In this document: one piece after another, positions 1 to 9,556 of the stretch
How the letters are laid out: each line of letters starts with the position of its first letter
Numbering within the stretch: the first letter of the stretch is position 1
NCBI RefSeq assembly: GCF_041431135.1
Contig: NZ_CP107799.1
Coordinates: 5,642,001-5,706,000 of the forward strand
Source of the DNA: Streptomyces sp. NBC_00554
GTDB taxonomy: Bacteria; Actinomycetota; Actinomycetes; Streptomycetales; Streptomycetaceae
Direction: 5' to 3'
Length of the DNA: 64,000 bases
The notes under the pieces: generated by a model
What the model saw: only the letters and a program-made list of their open reading frames with translations
The model's database searches: none
Told to the model about the DNA's origin: nothing
Position numbers and translations under genes: made by a program

Positions 1-1
1 G

Positions 2-1063
<1,062 letters not shown>

Positions 1064-1080
1064 AGGGTCAGCACCGTGGG

Positions 1081-2208
1081 TCAACTACCGCTGGGGAGAA
1101 GGTCGTTGTGGACGTCCGGGATCCCGGACGTGTTTCCGGCGCGGAAGGTGCGCCGGTATGCGGTGGGGGTGACGCCGAGGGCCGTTTGCAGGTGTTGGCG
1201 CATCGACTGGGGTGTGCCGAAGCCGGCTTCGTGGGCCACCTGGTCGATGGAGAGGGTGCTGGACTCCAGTAGGTGGCGGGCGCGTTCGACACGTTGTTGG
1301 GTGAGCCACTGGCCGGGGCTCACGCCCACCTCCTCGCGGAAACGGCGCGTGAAGGTGCGTACGGACATGGACTCCTGCTCGGCCATGTCGCGGAGTTGCA
1401 GCGGCTCGGCGAGACGGGCGAGGGCCCAGGCGCGGGCGGCGGTGGTGGTGGCCGTCTGTGCCTCCGGGACCGGGCGCTGGATGTACTGCGCCTGGCCGCC
1501 TTCGCGGTGCGGCGGTACGACGGTGCGGCGGGCCACGTCGTTGGCGACGGCGACGCCGTGGTCGCGGCGTACGAGATGGACGCACAGGTCGATGCCGGCC
1601 GCGACCCCGGCGGAGGTCAGGACGTCGCCGTCGTCGACGAAGAGGACGTCGGCGTCGACCCTGACCTTCGGGAAGAGCTCCTGGAAGTGCTCCGCGTGCA
1701 TCCAGTGCGTGGTGGCCGGGCGGCCGTCGAGATAGCCGGCCGCGGCGAGGACGTATCCGCCGGTGCAGATGGAGACGAGGCGGGTGCCGGGGCGGATGTG
1801 GGCGAGGGCGGCGGCCAGTTCGGGGGTGAGAACGCCCTCGTCGTGGACGGGGCCGAGCTCGTACGAGGCGGGGATCACGACGGTGTCGGCGGTGGCCAGC
1901 GCCTCGGGGCCGTTCGGGACGAGGACGGCGAAGTCGGCGTCCGTCTCGACGAGGCCGGGCGGGCGGATCGAGCAGGTGACGATGTCGTACAGGTTCCTGC
2001 CGTCCGCGTCGCGCGCCTTGCCGAAGATGCGCTGCGGGATGCCGAGCTCGAAGGGCAGCAGGCCGTCGAGGGCGAGGACGACGACACGGTGCCTGGAGGA
2101 GGGCTGGTGCGAGGAGGGCTGGTGCTCGGATGCCTCCTGCCGGGGTGTCCGGAGCGGGGGTGCCTGCCGGTCGGACGTCTGCTGCGGAGGTGCCTGCTGG
2201 TCGGCCAT
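1081..2208 (-). CDS. GlxA-family AraC-type transcriptional regulator (DJ-1/PfpI domain + HTH)
   Basis: Transcription factor of 375 aa with an N-terminal DJ-1/PfpI-like amidase fold (about residues 41-210) and a C-terminal AraC double helix-turn-helix (about 265-365). The nucleophile-elbow cysteine is Cys148 in SICTGG. The first 40 residues are a Gln/Pro/Ser/His-rich low-complexity leader encoded partly by a direct repeat (15 bp, twice, near 2096-2125), so the true start may lie further in. Members of this family usually sense small metabolites and control adjacent catabolic genes. It is divergent from the MFS transporter at 2279, about 70 bp apart, which suggests local control of that transporter. 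Confidence 0.85.
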   Translation of the reverse strand: MADQQAPPQQTSDRQAPPLRTPRQEASEHQPSSHQPSSRHRVVVLALDGLLPFELGIPQRIFGKARDADGRNLYDIVTCSIRPPGLVETDADFAVLVPNGPEALATADTVVIPASYELGPVHDEGVLTPELAAALAHIRPGTRLVSICTGGYVLAAAGYLDGRPATTHWMHAEHFQELFPKVRVDADVLFVDDGDVLTSAGVAAGIDLCVHLVRRDHGVAVANDVARRTVVPPHREGGQAQYIQRPVPEAQTATTTAARAWALARLAEPLQLRDMAEQESMSVRTFTRRFREEVGVSPGQWLTQQRVERARHLLESSTLSIDQVAHEAGFGTPQSMRQHLQTALGVTPTAYRRTFRAGNTSGIPDVHNDLLPSGS

Positions 2209-2278
2209 GGCCCGATCCTAGCGAATGATGTCCTTCGGGCCACTCGTTCGCGGAGATCGCAGGCCCGAAGCTCTAGAC

Positions 2279-3589
2279 GTGACCCAGACGACCGAAGCCG
2301 CAGAGGCCGCTCAGAAGCCCGGTACCAGCAGACAGCACCGCATCCACCGTGCGTGGTTCGTCGCCGCCGTCACCTTCGTGACGATCATCGGCGCGGCGGC
2401 CTTCCGGTCGCTGCCGGGGCTGCTGATCGACCCGCTGCACCAGGAGTTCCACTGGTCGCGCGGCACGATCGGCTTGGCGGTGTCGATCAACCTCGCGCTG
2501 TACGGGCTGACGGCGCCGTTCGCCGCCACGCTGATGGACCGCTTCGGGATACGGCGGGTCGTCGCGGTCGCCCTGGTCGTCATCGCGCTCGGGTCGGGAC
2601 TGACGGTGTGGATGACGGCGGTCTGGCAGTTGCTGTTGTGCTGGGGGCTGCTGGTCGGGCTCGGGTCCGGTTCGATGGCGCTCGCCTTCGCGGCGACGGT
2701 CACGAACCGCTGGTTCACGGAGAAGCGCGGCCTGGTGACGGGCATCCTCACGGCGGCCTCGGCCTCCGGTCAGCTGATCTTCCTGCCGGTGCTGTCGTGG
2801 ATCGTCACCGAGCACAGCTGGCGTCCGGCCGCCGTGACGGTGTCCCTCGCGGCCCTCGCGGTGGTCCCCTTCGTATGGCTGCTGCTGCGGGACCACCCGG
2901 CGGACGTGGGCCAGAAGCCTTACGGCGCAACGGAGTTCGTCGAGAAGCCCGCCCCCGTGCCGGGCGCCGCCCGCCGCGCGGTGACGGTCCTCCTCTCCGC
3001 CGTCCGCACCGGCCCCTTCTGGCTGCTCGCCGGAACCTTCGCGATCTGCGGCGCCTCCACGAACGGCCTGATCCAGACGCACTTCGTGCCCGCCGCCCAC
3101 GACCACGGCATGCCGATCACAGCAGCGGCCTCGCTCCTCGCGGTCATCGGCGTCTTCGACGTCGTCGGAACGATCGCCTCCGGCTGGTTCACCGACCGCT
3201 TCGACCCGCGCCGGCTGCTGGCGGTGTACTACGCCCTGCGCGGTATCTCGCTCCTCTTCCTGCCGATGCTGCTTGCCGAGACCGTGCACCCGCCGATGAT
3301 CTTCTTCATCGTCTTCTACGGCCTCGACTGGGTCGCCACGGTCCCGCCCACCCTGGCCCTGTGCCGCGAGCAGTACGGCGAGGACAGCGCCATCGTCTTC
3401 GGCTGGGTCCTCGCCTCGCACCAGATCGGCGCCGCCCTCGTCGCCTTCCTCGGCGGCGTCGCCCGGGACACGTTCGGCTCGTACAACGTGGTCTGGTACG
3501 CGTCGGGGGCGCTGTGCGCGGCGGCGGCGCTGATGGCGCTGGTGATCCGGCGCAGGCGGCCCGTACGTGCGCCCCTGCTGGCGGCCTGA
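2279..3589 (+). CDS. MFS transporter
   Basis: Major facilitator superfamily permease of about 436 aa from the GTG at 2279. An in-frame ATG at 2225 would add 18 residues lacking membrane character. Twelve hydrophobic segments are apparent, with an MFS-A-like loop (MDRFGIRR) after TM2 and a matching TDRFDPRR loop in the second half. It resembles oxalate/formate- or monocarboxylate-type MFS carriers (inference). It is divergent from the GlxA-type regulator and converges on the flavin reductase. A role in importing or exporting the substrate of the surrounding catabolic genes is plausible but unproven. Confidence 0.85.
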   Translation: MTQTTEAAEAAQKPGTSRQHRIHRAWFVAAVTFVTIIGAAAFRSLPGLLIDPLHQEFHWSRGTIGLAVSINLALYGLTAPFAATLMDRFGIRRVVAVALVVIALGSGLTVWMTAVWQLLLCWGLLVGLGSGSMALAFAATVTNRWFTEKRGLVTGILTAASASGQLIFLPVLSWIVTEHSWRPAAVTVSLAALAVVPFVWLLLRDHPADVGQKPYGATEFVEKPAPVPGAARRAVTVLLSAVRTGPFWLLAGTFAICGASTNGLIQTHFVPAAHDHGMPITAAASLLAVIGVFDVVGTIASGWFTDRFDPRRLLAVYYALRGISLLFLPMLLAETVHPPMIFFIVFYGLDWVATVPPTLALCREQYGEDSAIVFGWVLASHQIGAALVAFLGGVARDTFGSYNVVWYASGALCAAAALMALVIRRRRPVRAPLLAA

Positions 3590-3611
3590 CGGCGCACCGG
3601 CGTCCTCAGCC

Positions 3612-4247
3612 TCAGATGAACCTGCCCCTGTGGAACAGCAGCGGGTCCGCCTCGTCGTCGCCCGTGCCGAGCGCCTCCACCCGCCCCACCACGATCAGGT
3701 GGTCCCCGCCCGTGTGCACCGCGTGGATCGTGCAGTCGATCCAGGCCGTGGCGTCCGCGAGGCGGGGGGAGCCGGTGACGGGCGTCGCGTCGTACACGAC
3801 CCCGGCGAACTTGTCCCCGCCGCGCACCGCGAAGCCACGGCACAGCTCGCCCTGGTGCGCCCCCAGTACGTTGACGCAGAAGACGCCCGCGCGAGCGATC
3901 CGCGGCCAGGTCGAGGACGTACGGCCGACCATGAAGCAGACCAGCGGAGGGTCGAGCGAGAGGGAGGAGAAGGACTGGCAGGCGAAGCCGGCGGGGCTCG
4001 TCTCTGAGCCCGGGTCTTTGCCGGCGCCGGTGGCCGGTGCCGTCACGACGGTCACCCCGGTCGCGAAGTTCCCCAGTACGCGGCGGAATTCGGCCTGATC
4101 GACAGGTGCCCGTTCGTCGTCGCCGACCGCCCGCAGCTCCGGGCGCGGCAGCGCTTCGACCGGCTCCGCGACCGTGGATGCCCCGACCGACCTGAGGTAT
4201 CGGACGGCGGTGGCCGCCATCCCTGCGTGTCCCATCACAGCACCCAT
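3612..4247 (-). CDS. Flavin reductase-like domain protein
   Basis: Flavin reductase of two-component monooxygenases, about 211 aa from the ATG at 4247; alternatives are 4235 and a long upstream extension to 4325. The fold starts near FRRVLGNFATGVTVVTA, followed by the conserved SFSSLSLDPPLVCFM segment and a C-terminal GDHLIVVGRVEAL strand, all typical of the family. It would use NAD(P)H to reduce FMN or FAD for a partner oxygenase; several luciferase-like and F420-type enzymes lie in the window. A CTGAC-N5-GTCAG palindrome ends 6 bp before the start, so it is a likely member of the TetR regulon. Confidence 0.85.
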   Translation of the reverse strand: MGAVMGHAGMAATAVRYLRSVGASTVAEPVEALPRPELRAVGDDERAPVDQAEFRRVLGNFATGVTVVTAPATGAGKDPGSETSPAGFACQSFSSLSLDPPLVCFMVGRTSSTWPRIARAGVFCVNVLGAHQGELCRGFAVRGGDKFAGVVYDATPVTGSPRLADATAWIDCTIHAVHTGGDHLIVVGRVEALGTGDDEADPLLFHRGRFI

Positions 4248-4252
4248 TGAAG

Positions 4253-4267
4253 CTGACGGATAGTCAG
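4253..4267. promoter_or_regulatory. TetR-type operator palindrome
   Basis: CTGACGGATAGTCAG: exact CTGAC/GTCAG half-sites around 5 bp, immediately upstream of the flavin reductase start. Same motif as about 14 other sites in the window. Confidence 0.75.
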
Positions 4268-4321
4268 AAGTGAATGCCGTCAGCCGTTTTGGTCGGAACT
4301 TGTGCCGGTGCCCTCCGTACC

Positions 4322-5146
4322 TCAACGCCCCCGGTACTTCGGGTCCCGCCGCTCCACGAAACTCGCGACCCCCTCGTTCGCGTCCGCCGTCGTCATGTTG
4401 ATCTCCTGCGCCGCCGCCTCCGCGGCGAAGGCGGCCGCGCGGTCACTGTCCAGCGACGCGTTGACCAGCTGTTTCGTGAGAGCGAGCGCGCGGGTCGGCC
4501 CGGTGGCCAGCCGCTCGGCCCACTCGCGCGCGGTCTTCTCCAACTCCTCAGGCGGTACGACCCTGTTGACGAGGCCGAACCGCTCCGCGTCCGCCGCCGT
4601 CAGCGCGTCGCCGAAGAACATCAGCTCCTTGGCACGCTGCGGGCCGATCAGCCGGGGGAGGAGGTACGCGCCGCCGCCGTCCGGGACCAGGCCCCGGCGT
4701 ACGAACACCTCGATGAACCTGGCCGAATCCGCCGCGAGTACGAGGTCGCACGCGAACGCGAGGTGCGCGCCGATCCCGGCCGCCGTGCCGTTCACCGCCG
4801 CGATCACCGGCTTCTCGCAGTCGAGGACGGCGGAGATGAGCCGCTGGGCGCCGAGCCGGATCGTACGGGCGACGTCGCCGGGCACCCGTTCCCCGGCCGG
4901 CGGGCCCCCGCGCAGATCCGCGCCCGCACAGAAGCCGCGTCCCGTCCCCGTGATCACGACGGCTCGTACGTCCGGGTCCGCGGAGGCCTCCGCGAGCAGC
5001 GCGATCACGCGTTCCCGCTGGTCCCAGGTGAGGGCGTTCATCGCCTCGGGCCGGTTGAGGGTGATCCGGGCGACCGCGTTGTCAGTGGCGTGAAGTATCA
5101 ATGAGTCGAGGGACTTTTCGGGAGATACATGGGGGGAGTCGGACAT
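4322..5146 (-). CDS. Enoyl-CoA hydratase/isomerase, PaaG-like
   Basis: Crotonase-fold protein of 274 aa acting on acyl-CoA esters. The oxyanion-hole regions are seen at GFCAGADLRG (71-80) and NGTAAGIGAH (119-128). At the usual second catalytic Glu position the sequence reads GLVPDGGG, with Asp156. This pattern is found in PaaG-type isomerases rather than classical hydratases, so double-bond isomerisation or a related reaction is as likely as hydration. It is downstream of the acyl-CoA synthetase on the same strand with a repeat-filled 148-bp gap, and upstream of the flavin reductase. The operators at 7554-7592 probably drive the synthetase-hydratase unit. Confidence 0.87.
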   Translation of the reverse strand: MSDSPHVSPEKSLDSLILHATDNAVARITLNRPEAMNALTWDQRERVIALLAEASADPDVRAVVITGTGRGFCAGADLRGGPPAGERVPGDVARTIRLGAQRLISAVLDCEKPVIAAVNGTAAGIGAHLAFACDLVLAADSARFIEVFVRRGLVPDGGGAYLLPRLIGPQRAKELMFFGDALTAADAERFGLVNRVVPPEELEKTAREWAERLATGPTRALALTKQLVNASLDSDRAAAFAAEAAAQEINMTTADANEGVASFVERRDPKYRGR

Positions 5147-5160
5147 GGGGGTACTCCGTT

Positions 5161-5259
5161 TCGTACGAGGAGTGGTGGGCCCTTTCGTACGAGGGGTGCT
5201 GGGCTTTTTCGTACGAGGAGCAGTGGCTCTCCTGCGAGGAACAACGGTTTCCGTACGAG
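5161..5259. repeat. Degenerate 21-24 bp direct repeats
   Basis: Five copies of a unit around TCGTACGAGGAG start near 5161, 5185, 5209, 5230 and 5251, with spacings of 24, 24, 21 and 21 bp. They fill the gap between the acyl-CoA synthetase and hydratase genes. All spacings are multiples of three, yet no gene is recognised here. Confidence 0.65.
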
Positions 5260-5294
5260 GAGCCGTGGGCCTCCGGAGCGGGAGGCGAGGCCGC

Positions 5295-7520
5295 TCAGCG
5301 GCACATCACCAGCGCGTCCAACGCCACCGCTCCTTGTCCCCGACCCAGCACCATCAGCGGATTGATGTCCAGCTCCGAGATGTCGTCCCCGAGTTCGAGC
5401 GCCATGCGCTGGACGCGGATGACGACCTCCACCAGCGCGTCGATGTCGACGGGCGGGGCCCCGCGGACCCCGTCGAGAAGCGCCCGCCCGCGCAGCTCGG
5501 CGAGCATGGCGCGGGCCTGGTCGTCGCCGAAGGGGGGCACGCGGACGGCCGTGTCCCGGAGCACCTCGACGAGGACGCCGCCGAGGCCGACGGTCACGGT
5601 CGGTCCGAAGAGCTCGTCGTGCGTGACGCCGACGACCATCTCGACGCCCCGTTCGACCATCTGGCACACGAGCACCCCGTCGAGCGAGATCCCCTCGTAG
5701 CGCGCGATGTCGGTCAGCTCGCGATAGGCGTCGCGGACCTGGCTGGCGGAGGTCAGGGGCAGCTTCACCAGGCCGAGTTCGGTCTTGTGGGCGATCTGCG
5801 CGCCGGAGGCCTTCATCACGAGGGGGTAGCCGATCAGGCTCGCCGCGCGCACGGCGGCCGCAGCGCTGGTCACCAACTGCTCGCGCGGCACCCGGATCCC
5901 GTACGCCCGCAGCAGCTGCTTCGCCGCGTGCTCGCTCAGCTGCTGCCCGGGCCGCATCAGCGCCTGCGCCTTGCGGAAGGAGGGCGAGGGGGTGCGAGGC
6001 GCCTCGTCGAAGGGGGAGCGGTACGAGGCGGCGAACCGGTGGTGGTCCAGATAGGCGCGTACGGCGGTGATGCAGTTGGCGAACGTACGGAAGGTGGCGA
6101 CCCGGGACGACCCGAGCAGCGTCTCGCGGTACGCGGCCTCCGTGCCGACCGGCGACCCCCACACCACGCAGACCAGCTTGTCCGTCTGCTCCGCCGCGTC
6201 CACCAGGTCCTGCGCCAGCTTGTCGCTCATCGGCGGGAAGGGCCCGGTGATGGGGCAGATCAGCACGCCGACGGACGGGTCGGCGAGGATCGCGTCGATG
6301 ATTTTGCGGCCGCGCCAGTCGCCCACCGGGTGGCCGCCGTTGTCGACGGGGTTGGCGACGTTCAGGTACTCGGGTATCCACTCGTGCAGCTCGGCCTGCT
6401 TGTCGGCCGACAGCGTGGGCAGGGAGAGTCCGGCCCCGCTCGCCAGGTCCGCGAAGTGCGCACCCGTGCCGCCCGAGATCGAATACACGACGACCCCGTC
6501 GGCCTGCGGGGAGCGGGCGCGCGCCAACAGGGCTGCGGTGTCCTGGAGTTCGTCGAGCCCGTCGACGCGGATCACGCCGAACTGCCGCATCGCCGCGTCC
6601 ACCACCGTGTCGGCGCCGGTCAGCTTGCCGGTGTGTGAGGCGGCCGTGCGGGCGCCGGTCTCGGTGCGGCCGACCTTGACCGCGACGACGGGTACGCCGC
6701 GCCGGGCGGCGCGGTCGGCGGCGAGCAGAAAGGAGCGGCCGTCCTTCAAGCCCTCGACGTAGCAGGCGATCGCACCGACCTCGGGCCGCTCGGAGAAGTA
6801 GGAGATGAAGTCGGCGGTCTCCAGGTCGGCCTCGTTGCCGGTGGGCGCCCAGTGGGAGAGCCGCACACCCAGCTCCTGCATCGCGAACACCGGGCGGCCC
6901 TGGTGCCCGGACTGCGTGATGAGCGCGATCGCCGGACCGTCGAGGTCGTCCCGGAACTTCTCGAAGGCGTTCAGGTTGGTGTTGGGCCCGAGCAGCCGCA
7001 GCCCCGAGCCGGCGACGGCGGTGGCGAGCCGGGCCTGTGCGAGGGCGCCCTCGGCTCCGGTCTCGGCGAACCCGGAGGCGAAGGCGACCGCGAACTTCAC
7101 CTTGGCCTCGGCCAGCTTCTCGATCACGGGAAGAGGGTCGCCGACCAGAAGCACGGCCAGGTCGACCTGTTCGGGCAGGTCCGAGATGGAAGGGAGACAC
7201 GGGATGCCGAAGACGGACTGACGGGTGGGGTGCACCGGGTGCAGTCGCGCGCCGACCCGCTCGGCCCAGGCGATCAGCTGTCGCGTGATGCCGGTGTTCG
7301 GCCGCCCCTCGGCGTCCGAGGCGCCGATCACGGCCACGGACTCGGGACGGAAGAATCGGTCCAGATCGGGTACGCCCGCGTAGAGCGGACGGCCGCTGAC
7401 GTCCAGGTCGTGGACCTCGGCCGGCCGGCCGTGCACGACGGGTGAGGGTTGCTCGCCGCAGGCGATGACCCGGGCCCGGCGGGAGTCGGTGGTGAGGGTG
7501 CCGTGGGTTGATCCAAGCAT
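5295..7520 (-). CDS. Acyl-CoA synthetase, NDP-forming type (fused alpha/beta with ATP-grasp)
   Basis: ATP- or GTP-dependent acid-CoA ligase of the ADP-forming acetyl-CoA synthetase/succinyl-CoA-ligase-like family, about 741 aa. Domain order: CoA-binding Rossmann domain (FFRPESVAVIGASDAEGRPN onward), flavodoxin-like ligase domain with the phospho-histidine region ASHTGKLTGAD, then an ATP-grasp domain (residues about 520-741, YPLVMKASG, GVEMVVGVTHD, ELDINPL). The start at 7520 is chosen because AGGAG precedes it by 12 nt; the frame stays open further upstream but runs through two operators. It probably activates the carboxylic acid feeding the regulon and is co-transcribed with the hydratase. 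Confidence 0.85.
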   Translation of the reverse strand: MLGSTHGTLTTDSRRARVIACGEQPSPVVHGRPAEVHDLDVSGRPLYAGVPDLDRFFRPESVAVIGASDAEGRPNTGITRQLIAWAERVGARLHPVHPTRQSVFGIPCLPSISDLPEQVDLAVLLVGDPLPVIEKLAEAKVKFAVAFASGFAETGAEGALAQARLATAVAGSGLRLLGPNTNLNAFEKFRDDLDGPAIALITQSGHQGRPVFAMQELGVRLSHWAPTGNEADLETADFISYFSERPEVGAIACYVEGLKDGRSFLLAADRAARRGVPVVAVKVGRTETGARTAASHTGKLTGADTVVDAAMRQFGVIRVDGLDELQDTAALLARARSPQADGVVVYSISGGTGAHFADLASGAGLSLPTLSADKQAELHEWIPEYLNVANPVDNGGHPVGDWRGRKIIDAILADPSVGVLICPITGPFPPMSDKLAQDLVDAAEQTDKLVCVVWGSPVGTEAAYRETLLGSSRVATFRTFANCITAVRAYLDHHRFAASYRSPFDEAPRTPSPSFRKAQALMRPGQQLSEHAAKQLLRAYGIRVPREQLVTSAAAAVRAASLIGYPLVMKASGAQIAHKTELGLVKLPLTSASQVRDAYRELTDIARYEGISLDGVLVCQMVERGVEMVVGVTHDELFGPTVTVGLGGVLVEVLRDTAVRVPPFGDDQARAMLAELRGRALLDGVRGAPPVDIDALVEVVIRVQRMALELGDDISELDINPLMVLGRGQGAVALDALVMCR

Positions 7521-7553
7521 CGGTCCGCCCGCTCCTGTGTGACAGCCAATTAA

Positions 7554-7592
7554 CTGACGCACTGTCAGATTACTTAACTGACGCCGTGTCAG
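7554..7592. promoter_or_regulatory. Tandem TetR-type operators
   Basis: Two exact palindromes, CTGACGCACTGTCAG (7554-7568) and CTGACGCCGTGTCAG (7578-7592), are centred 24 bp apart just upstream of the acyl-CoA synthetase start. Spacing of just over two helical turns could allow binding of two dimers. Confidence 0.75.
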
Positions 7593-7768
7593 GAACCGTT
7601 GTGCACGCAAAGACGTGTGGAGGACGCTTGGCTGTGGGTTCTCAACGCTGGCGCCAGGTCCTCGGCAAAGGCGCCCGGCGCCCCCCGCAGTCTCAGGTGT
7701 ACCCGCGTGAGTCATGACCTGACCCCTCCGTCGTGTGGCAAACCTTCCGATGACGCAAGGGGAGATAT

Positions 7769-7867
7769 TTGTCCCGTCAAGCATAGCGCTTGACGCGTCA
7801 AGTAAGTATGGTGATGCCTGTGCCCAGCGCCGAGCAGCCCGCTGCAACCTATGTCCGCACTGATTAG
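7769..7867 (+). pseudogene. Remnant of a marR promoter and first codons
   Basis: This stretch aligns with the promoter and start of the intact marR at 10155-10260. It shares the CCGTCAAG...CATAGC...CTTGA-CGTCAA operator layout, the AAGTAAG-ATGG leader and a start encoding MP...SAEQP-AA. The reading frame begins at ATG 7814 and stops at TAG 7865 after 17 codons. The perfect palindrome CTTGACGCGTCAAG (7789-7802) is retained. I read it as a fossil or recombination scar of a duplicated marR locus. The palindrome may still bind MarR and influence the cupin gene 300 bp downstream. Confidence 0.6.
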
Positions 7868-8099
7868 GCCCTCACCGATTAGGGCCGATGCCCGCACCGC
7901 CCGCTCGCAGCCGTCGCGTCGCGCAGGTTGCGCAGCCACCTCGGTTCGGTGGTGACGATGACCAACCCCGATGTTCCCGTCCGCGTCTTCCGGTGTTACG
8001 CCACTCTCGGCGCTGTTCCCGGCGACCGGTGCGGGGTTTCCTGACGGTACGAGTCGGGGCTTCCGCTCTCACGGGCTCCACGATTGAAAGGCTATTGAG
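7868..8099. other. Leader region of the cupin gene
   Basis: Non-coding. A 6-bp-stem hairpin (GGCCCT/AGGGCC, 7867-7886) follows the marR remnant stop codon. A single CTGACGGTACG half-site at 8041 lacks its partner. Nothing else is recognised. Confidence 0.4.
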
Positions 8100-8618
8100 A
8101 TGAGTCTGCCGTTTCATGACGACCAGGATCCGAATTATCTGAAGAGTGGAGCTCTGTACGTCCCCGCGGGAGAGGGGCCGAGTAAATGGTTCTCCGGGGA
8201 TACGTACACGATCAAGGCGTCAAGTGAGACCACGAATGGTTCACTCGGACTCGTGGAAGCCACGGTTCCCCCGGGCAATGGACCGGTCGCTCATGTCCAC
8301 ACCAAGACTGACGAGGCGTTCTACGTCCTCAACGGAGAAGTGGAGATCCTGGACGGTGAACGAACGTTTACGGCCGGCACGGGCGACTTCGTTTTCGTCC
8401 CGCGAGGAACGCGGCATCGGTTCAAGAATACCGGCGTGCACGCTGCCAGGATTTTGTTTATGTTCACTCCGCCCGGCGAGGAACGCGTATTCATGTACGG
8501 CGACGAAGCACAGCCCGGTCAGTCACCGATCCGCTGGACGCTGGAGCGTTTCGCCACTCCGGAGATTCTGAAGTTCAACGAGGAATCCGGTGTCGTTATT
8601 CTCCCTGAAGCCGACTGA
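8100..8618 (+). CDS. Cupin-domain protein
   Basis: Single-domain cupin of 172 aa. Motif 1 is HVHTKTDEAFYVLNGEVEI (from about residue 65), with two His and a Glu for metal binding; motif 2 is GDFVFVPRGTRHRFKNTG, supplying the further His. Cupins of this type are metal-dependent dioxygenases, isomerases or small-molecule binders; the reaction cannot be assigned. GAAAGG precedes the ATG. Base and codon use is noticeably more AT-rich than neighbours (AAT, TAT, AAA, TTT, ATT codons), a sign of recent acquisition. It lies with the SnoaL-like gene in a cassette bounded by a marR remnant and the intact marR. Confidence 0.82.
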   Translation: MSLPFHDDQDPNYLKSGALYVPAGEGPSKWFSGDTYTIKASSETTNGSLGLVEATVPPGNGPVAHVHTKTDEAFYVLNGEVEILDGERTFTAGTGDFVFVPRGTRHRFKNTGVHAARILFMFTPPGEERVFMYGDEAQPGQSPIRWTLERFATPEILKFNEESGVVILPEAD

Positions 8619-8742
8619 ACCCCGGCGAGTGCGATTTCAAAGTTGTGGCGATCACGGATGTGTCCTGGCGCTCTGTCCACAGCTTTGCCGCGTGTGATCG
8701 TCGAGCGAAACAGATTCTCCAGTCGCGAGAGGAATGAACGCA

Positions 8743-9312
8743 ATGGGAATAGATGCCAGGGGTCTGGCCGAGGGACTTTTCCAGATCCTCGTGGCGGGTG
8801 ATCCGGCGCTGGCCGCCGACGTGGTGGGCGACGACTTCCACAACCGCGAAGCGGCCGTGTCGCCCCCGGCCTGTTCACTTCCCGGGCCTGCGGGGGTTCT
8901 CGCCTCGGGTGCGTGGATGCGGTCGGCCTTCAGTGACCTGCGCTTCCCCGTCGTCGGTATGACCGGCAACGACGACCAGGTCTGGGTGCGGCTGCGTATG
9001 CAGGGCCGCCACACCGGCCCGTTCGTCCGCTTCCGCGACGGCGCCCTCGACCAGGCCATACCCCCCACGCGGCGCGAAATCGACTTCGAGCAGATTCACT
9101 TTCTCGACATCCGCGACGGCAGGGTGGTCCGACATGAAGCGGTGCGCGACGACATGACCATGCTGGGCCAGCTCGGCATCTTTCCTCCAGCACCGGCCAC
9201 CGCGCTGAGCATGCTCGCCTGGCGGGTGTCCGGACGAGCCGCTCGCGCGGCCGCTCACGTCACGGCACAGGCGGCCGAAGCGGCCGCCCTGCTGCGGGGA
9301 AACCAGATCTGA
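8743..9312 (+). CDS. SnoaL-like polyketide cyclase/ester cyclase family protein
   Basis: NTF2-fold protein of about 189 aa, related to SnoaL-like proteins. Seen: an N-terminal helix pair, GAWMRSAFSDLRFPVVGM, then the VWVRLRMQGRHTGPF strand and a C-terminal FEQIHFLDIRDGRVVRHEAVRDDMTMLGQLG segment, which is typical of the family (W/H-rich end sheet). An Ala-rich tail of about 40 residues follows. The ATG at 8743 is preferred because GAGAGG lies 10 nt upstream; the ATG at 8734 is too close to it. No catalytic assignment is possible. It is probably co-transcribed with the cupin gene 124 bp upstream. Confidence 0.78.
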   Translation: MGIDARGLAEGLFQILVAGDPALAADVVGDDFHNREAAVSPPACSLPGPAGVLASGAWMRSAFSDLRFPVVGMTGNDDQVWVRLRMQGRHTGPFVRFRDGALDQAIPPTRREIDFEQIHFLDIRDGRVVRHEAVRDDMTMLGQLGIFPPAPATALSMLAWRVSGRAARAAAHVTAQAAEAAALLRGNQI

Positions 9313-9556
9313 CTGGCCGATCTCGTCGAACCGGCGATTCCCCTCAGCCCGCAGATCGCCGGGTCGCAGACGTCCTTGCGGCGCCCGGTCTCCGGCGTCG
9401 TGCCCGGCCGGTCGATGCTGGTCGTGAACGTGGCGACCGGCCGACACCGCGGTCAAAGGCCAACGGGGGCGAGGGAATTCGGAAACAGTGGCCCTCAAGG
9501 CTCGGACGCCGACCGACATCCAGCGGGACCTCGCCCTCACCTCACAGGGCGTGAGC

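Noticed and set aside
1273..4098. 941-codon plus-strand open frame across the GlxA regulator and MFS genes
   Set aside because: It crosses two well-supported genes in other frames and shows no protein family; a GC-rich artefact.
4247..4325. Longer flavin reductase starting at 4325
   Set aside because: The extra 26 codons span the operator palindrome and do not resemble the family; ATG 4247 is preferred.
5098..7200. 700-codon minus-strand frame overlapping the acyl-CoA synthetase
   Set aside because: Arg/Gly/Pro-rich shadow of the synthetase frame with no recognisable domain.
8041..8056. CTGACGGTACGAGTCG as another regulon operator
   Set aside because: The second half-site GTCAG is missing at the 5-bp spacing; only one half-site matches.
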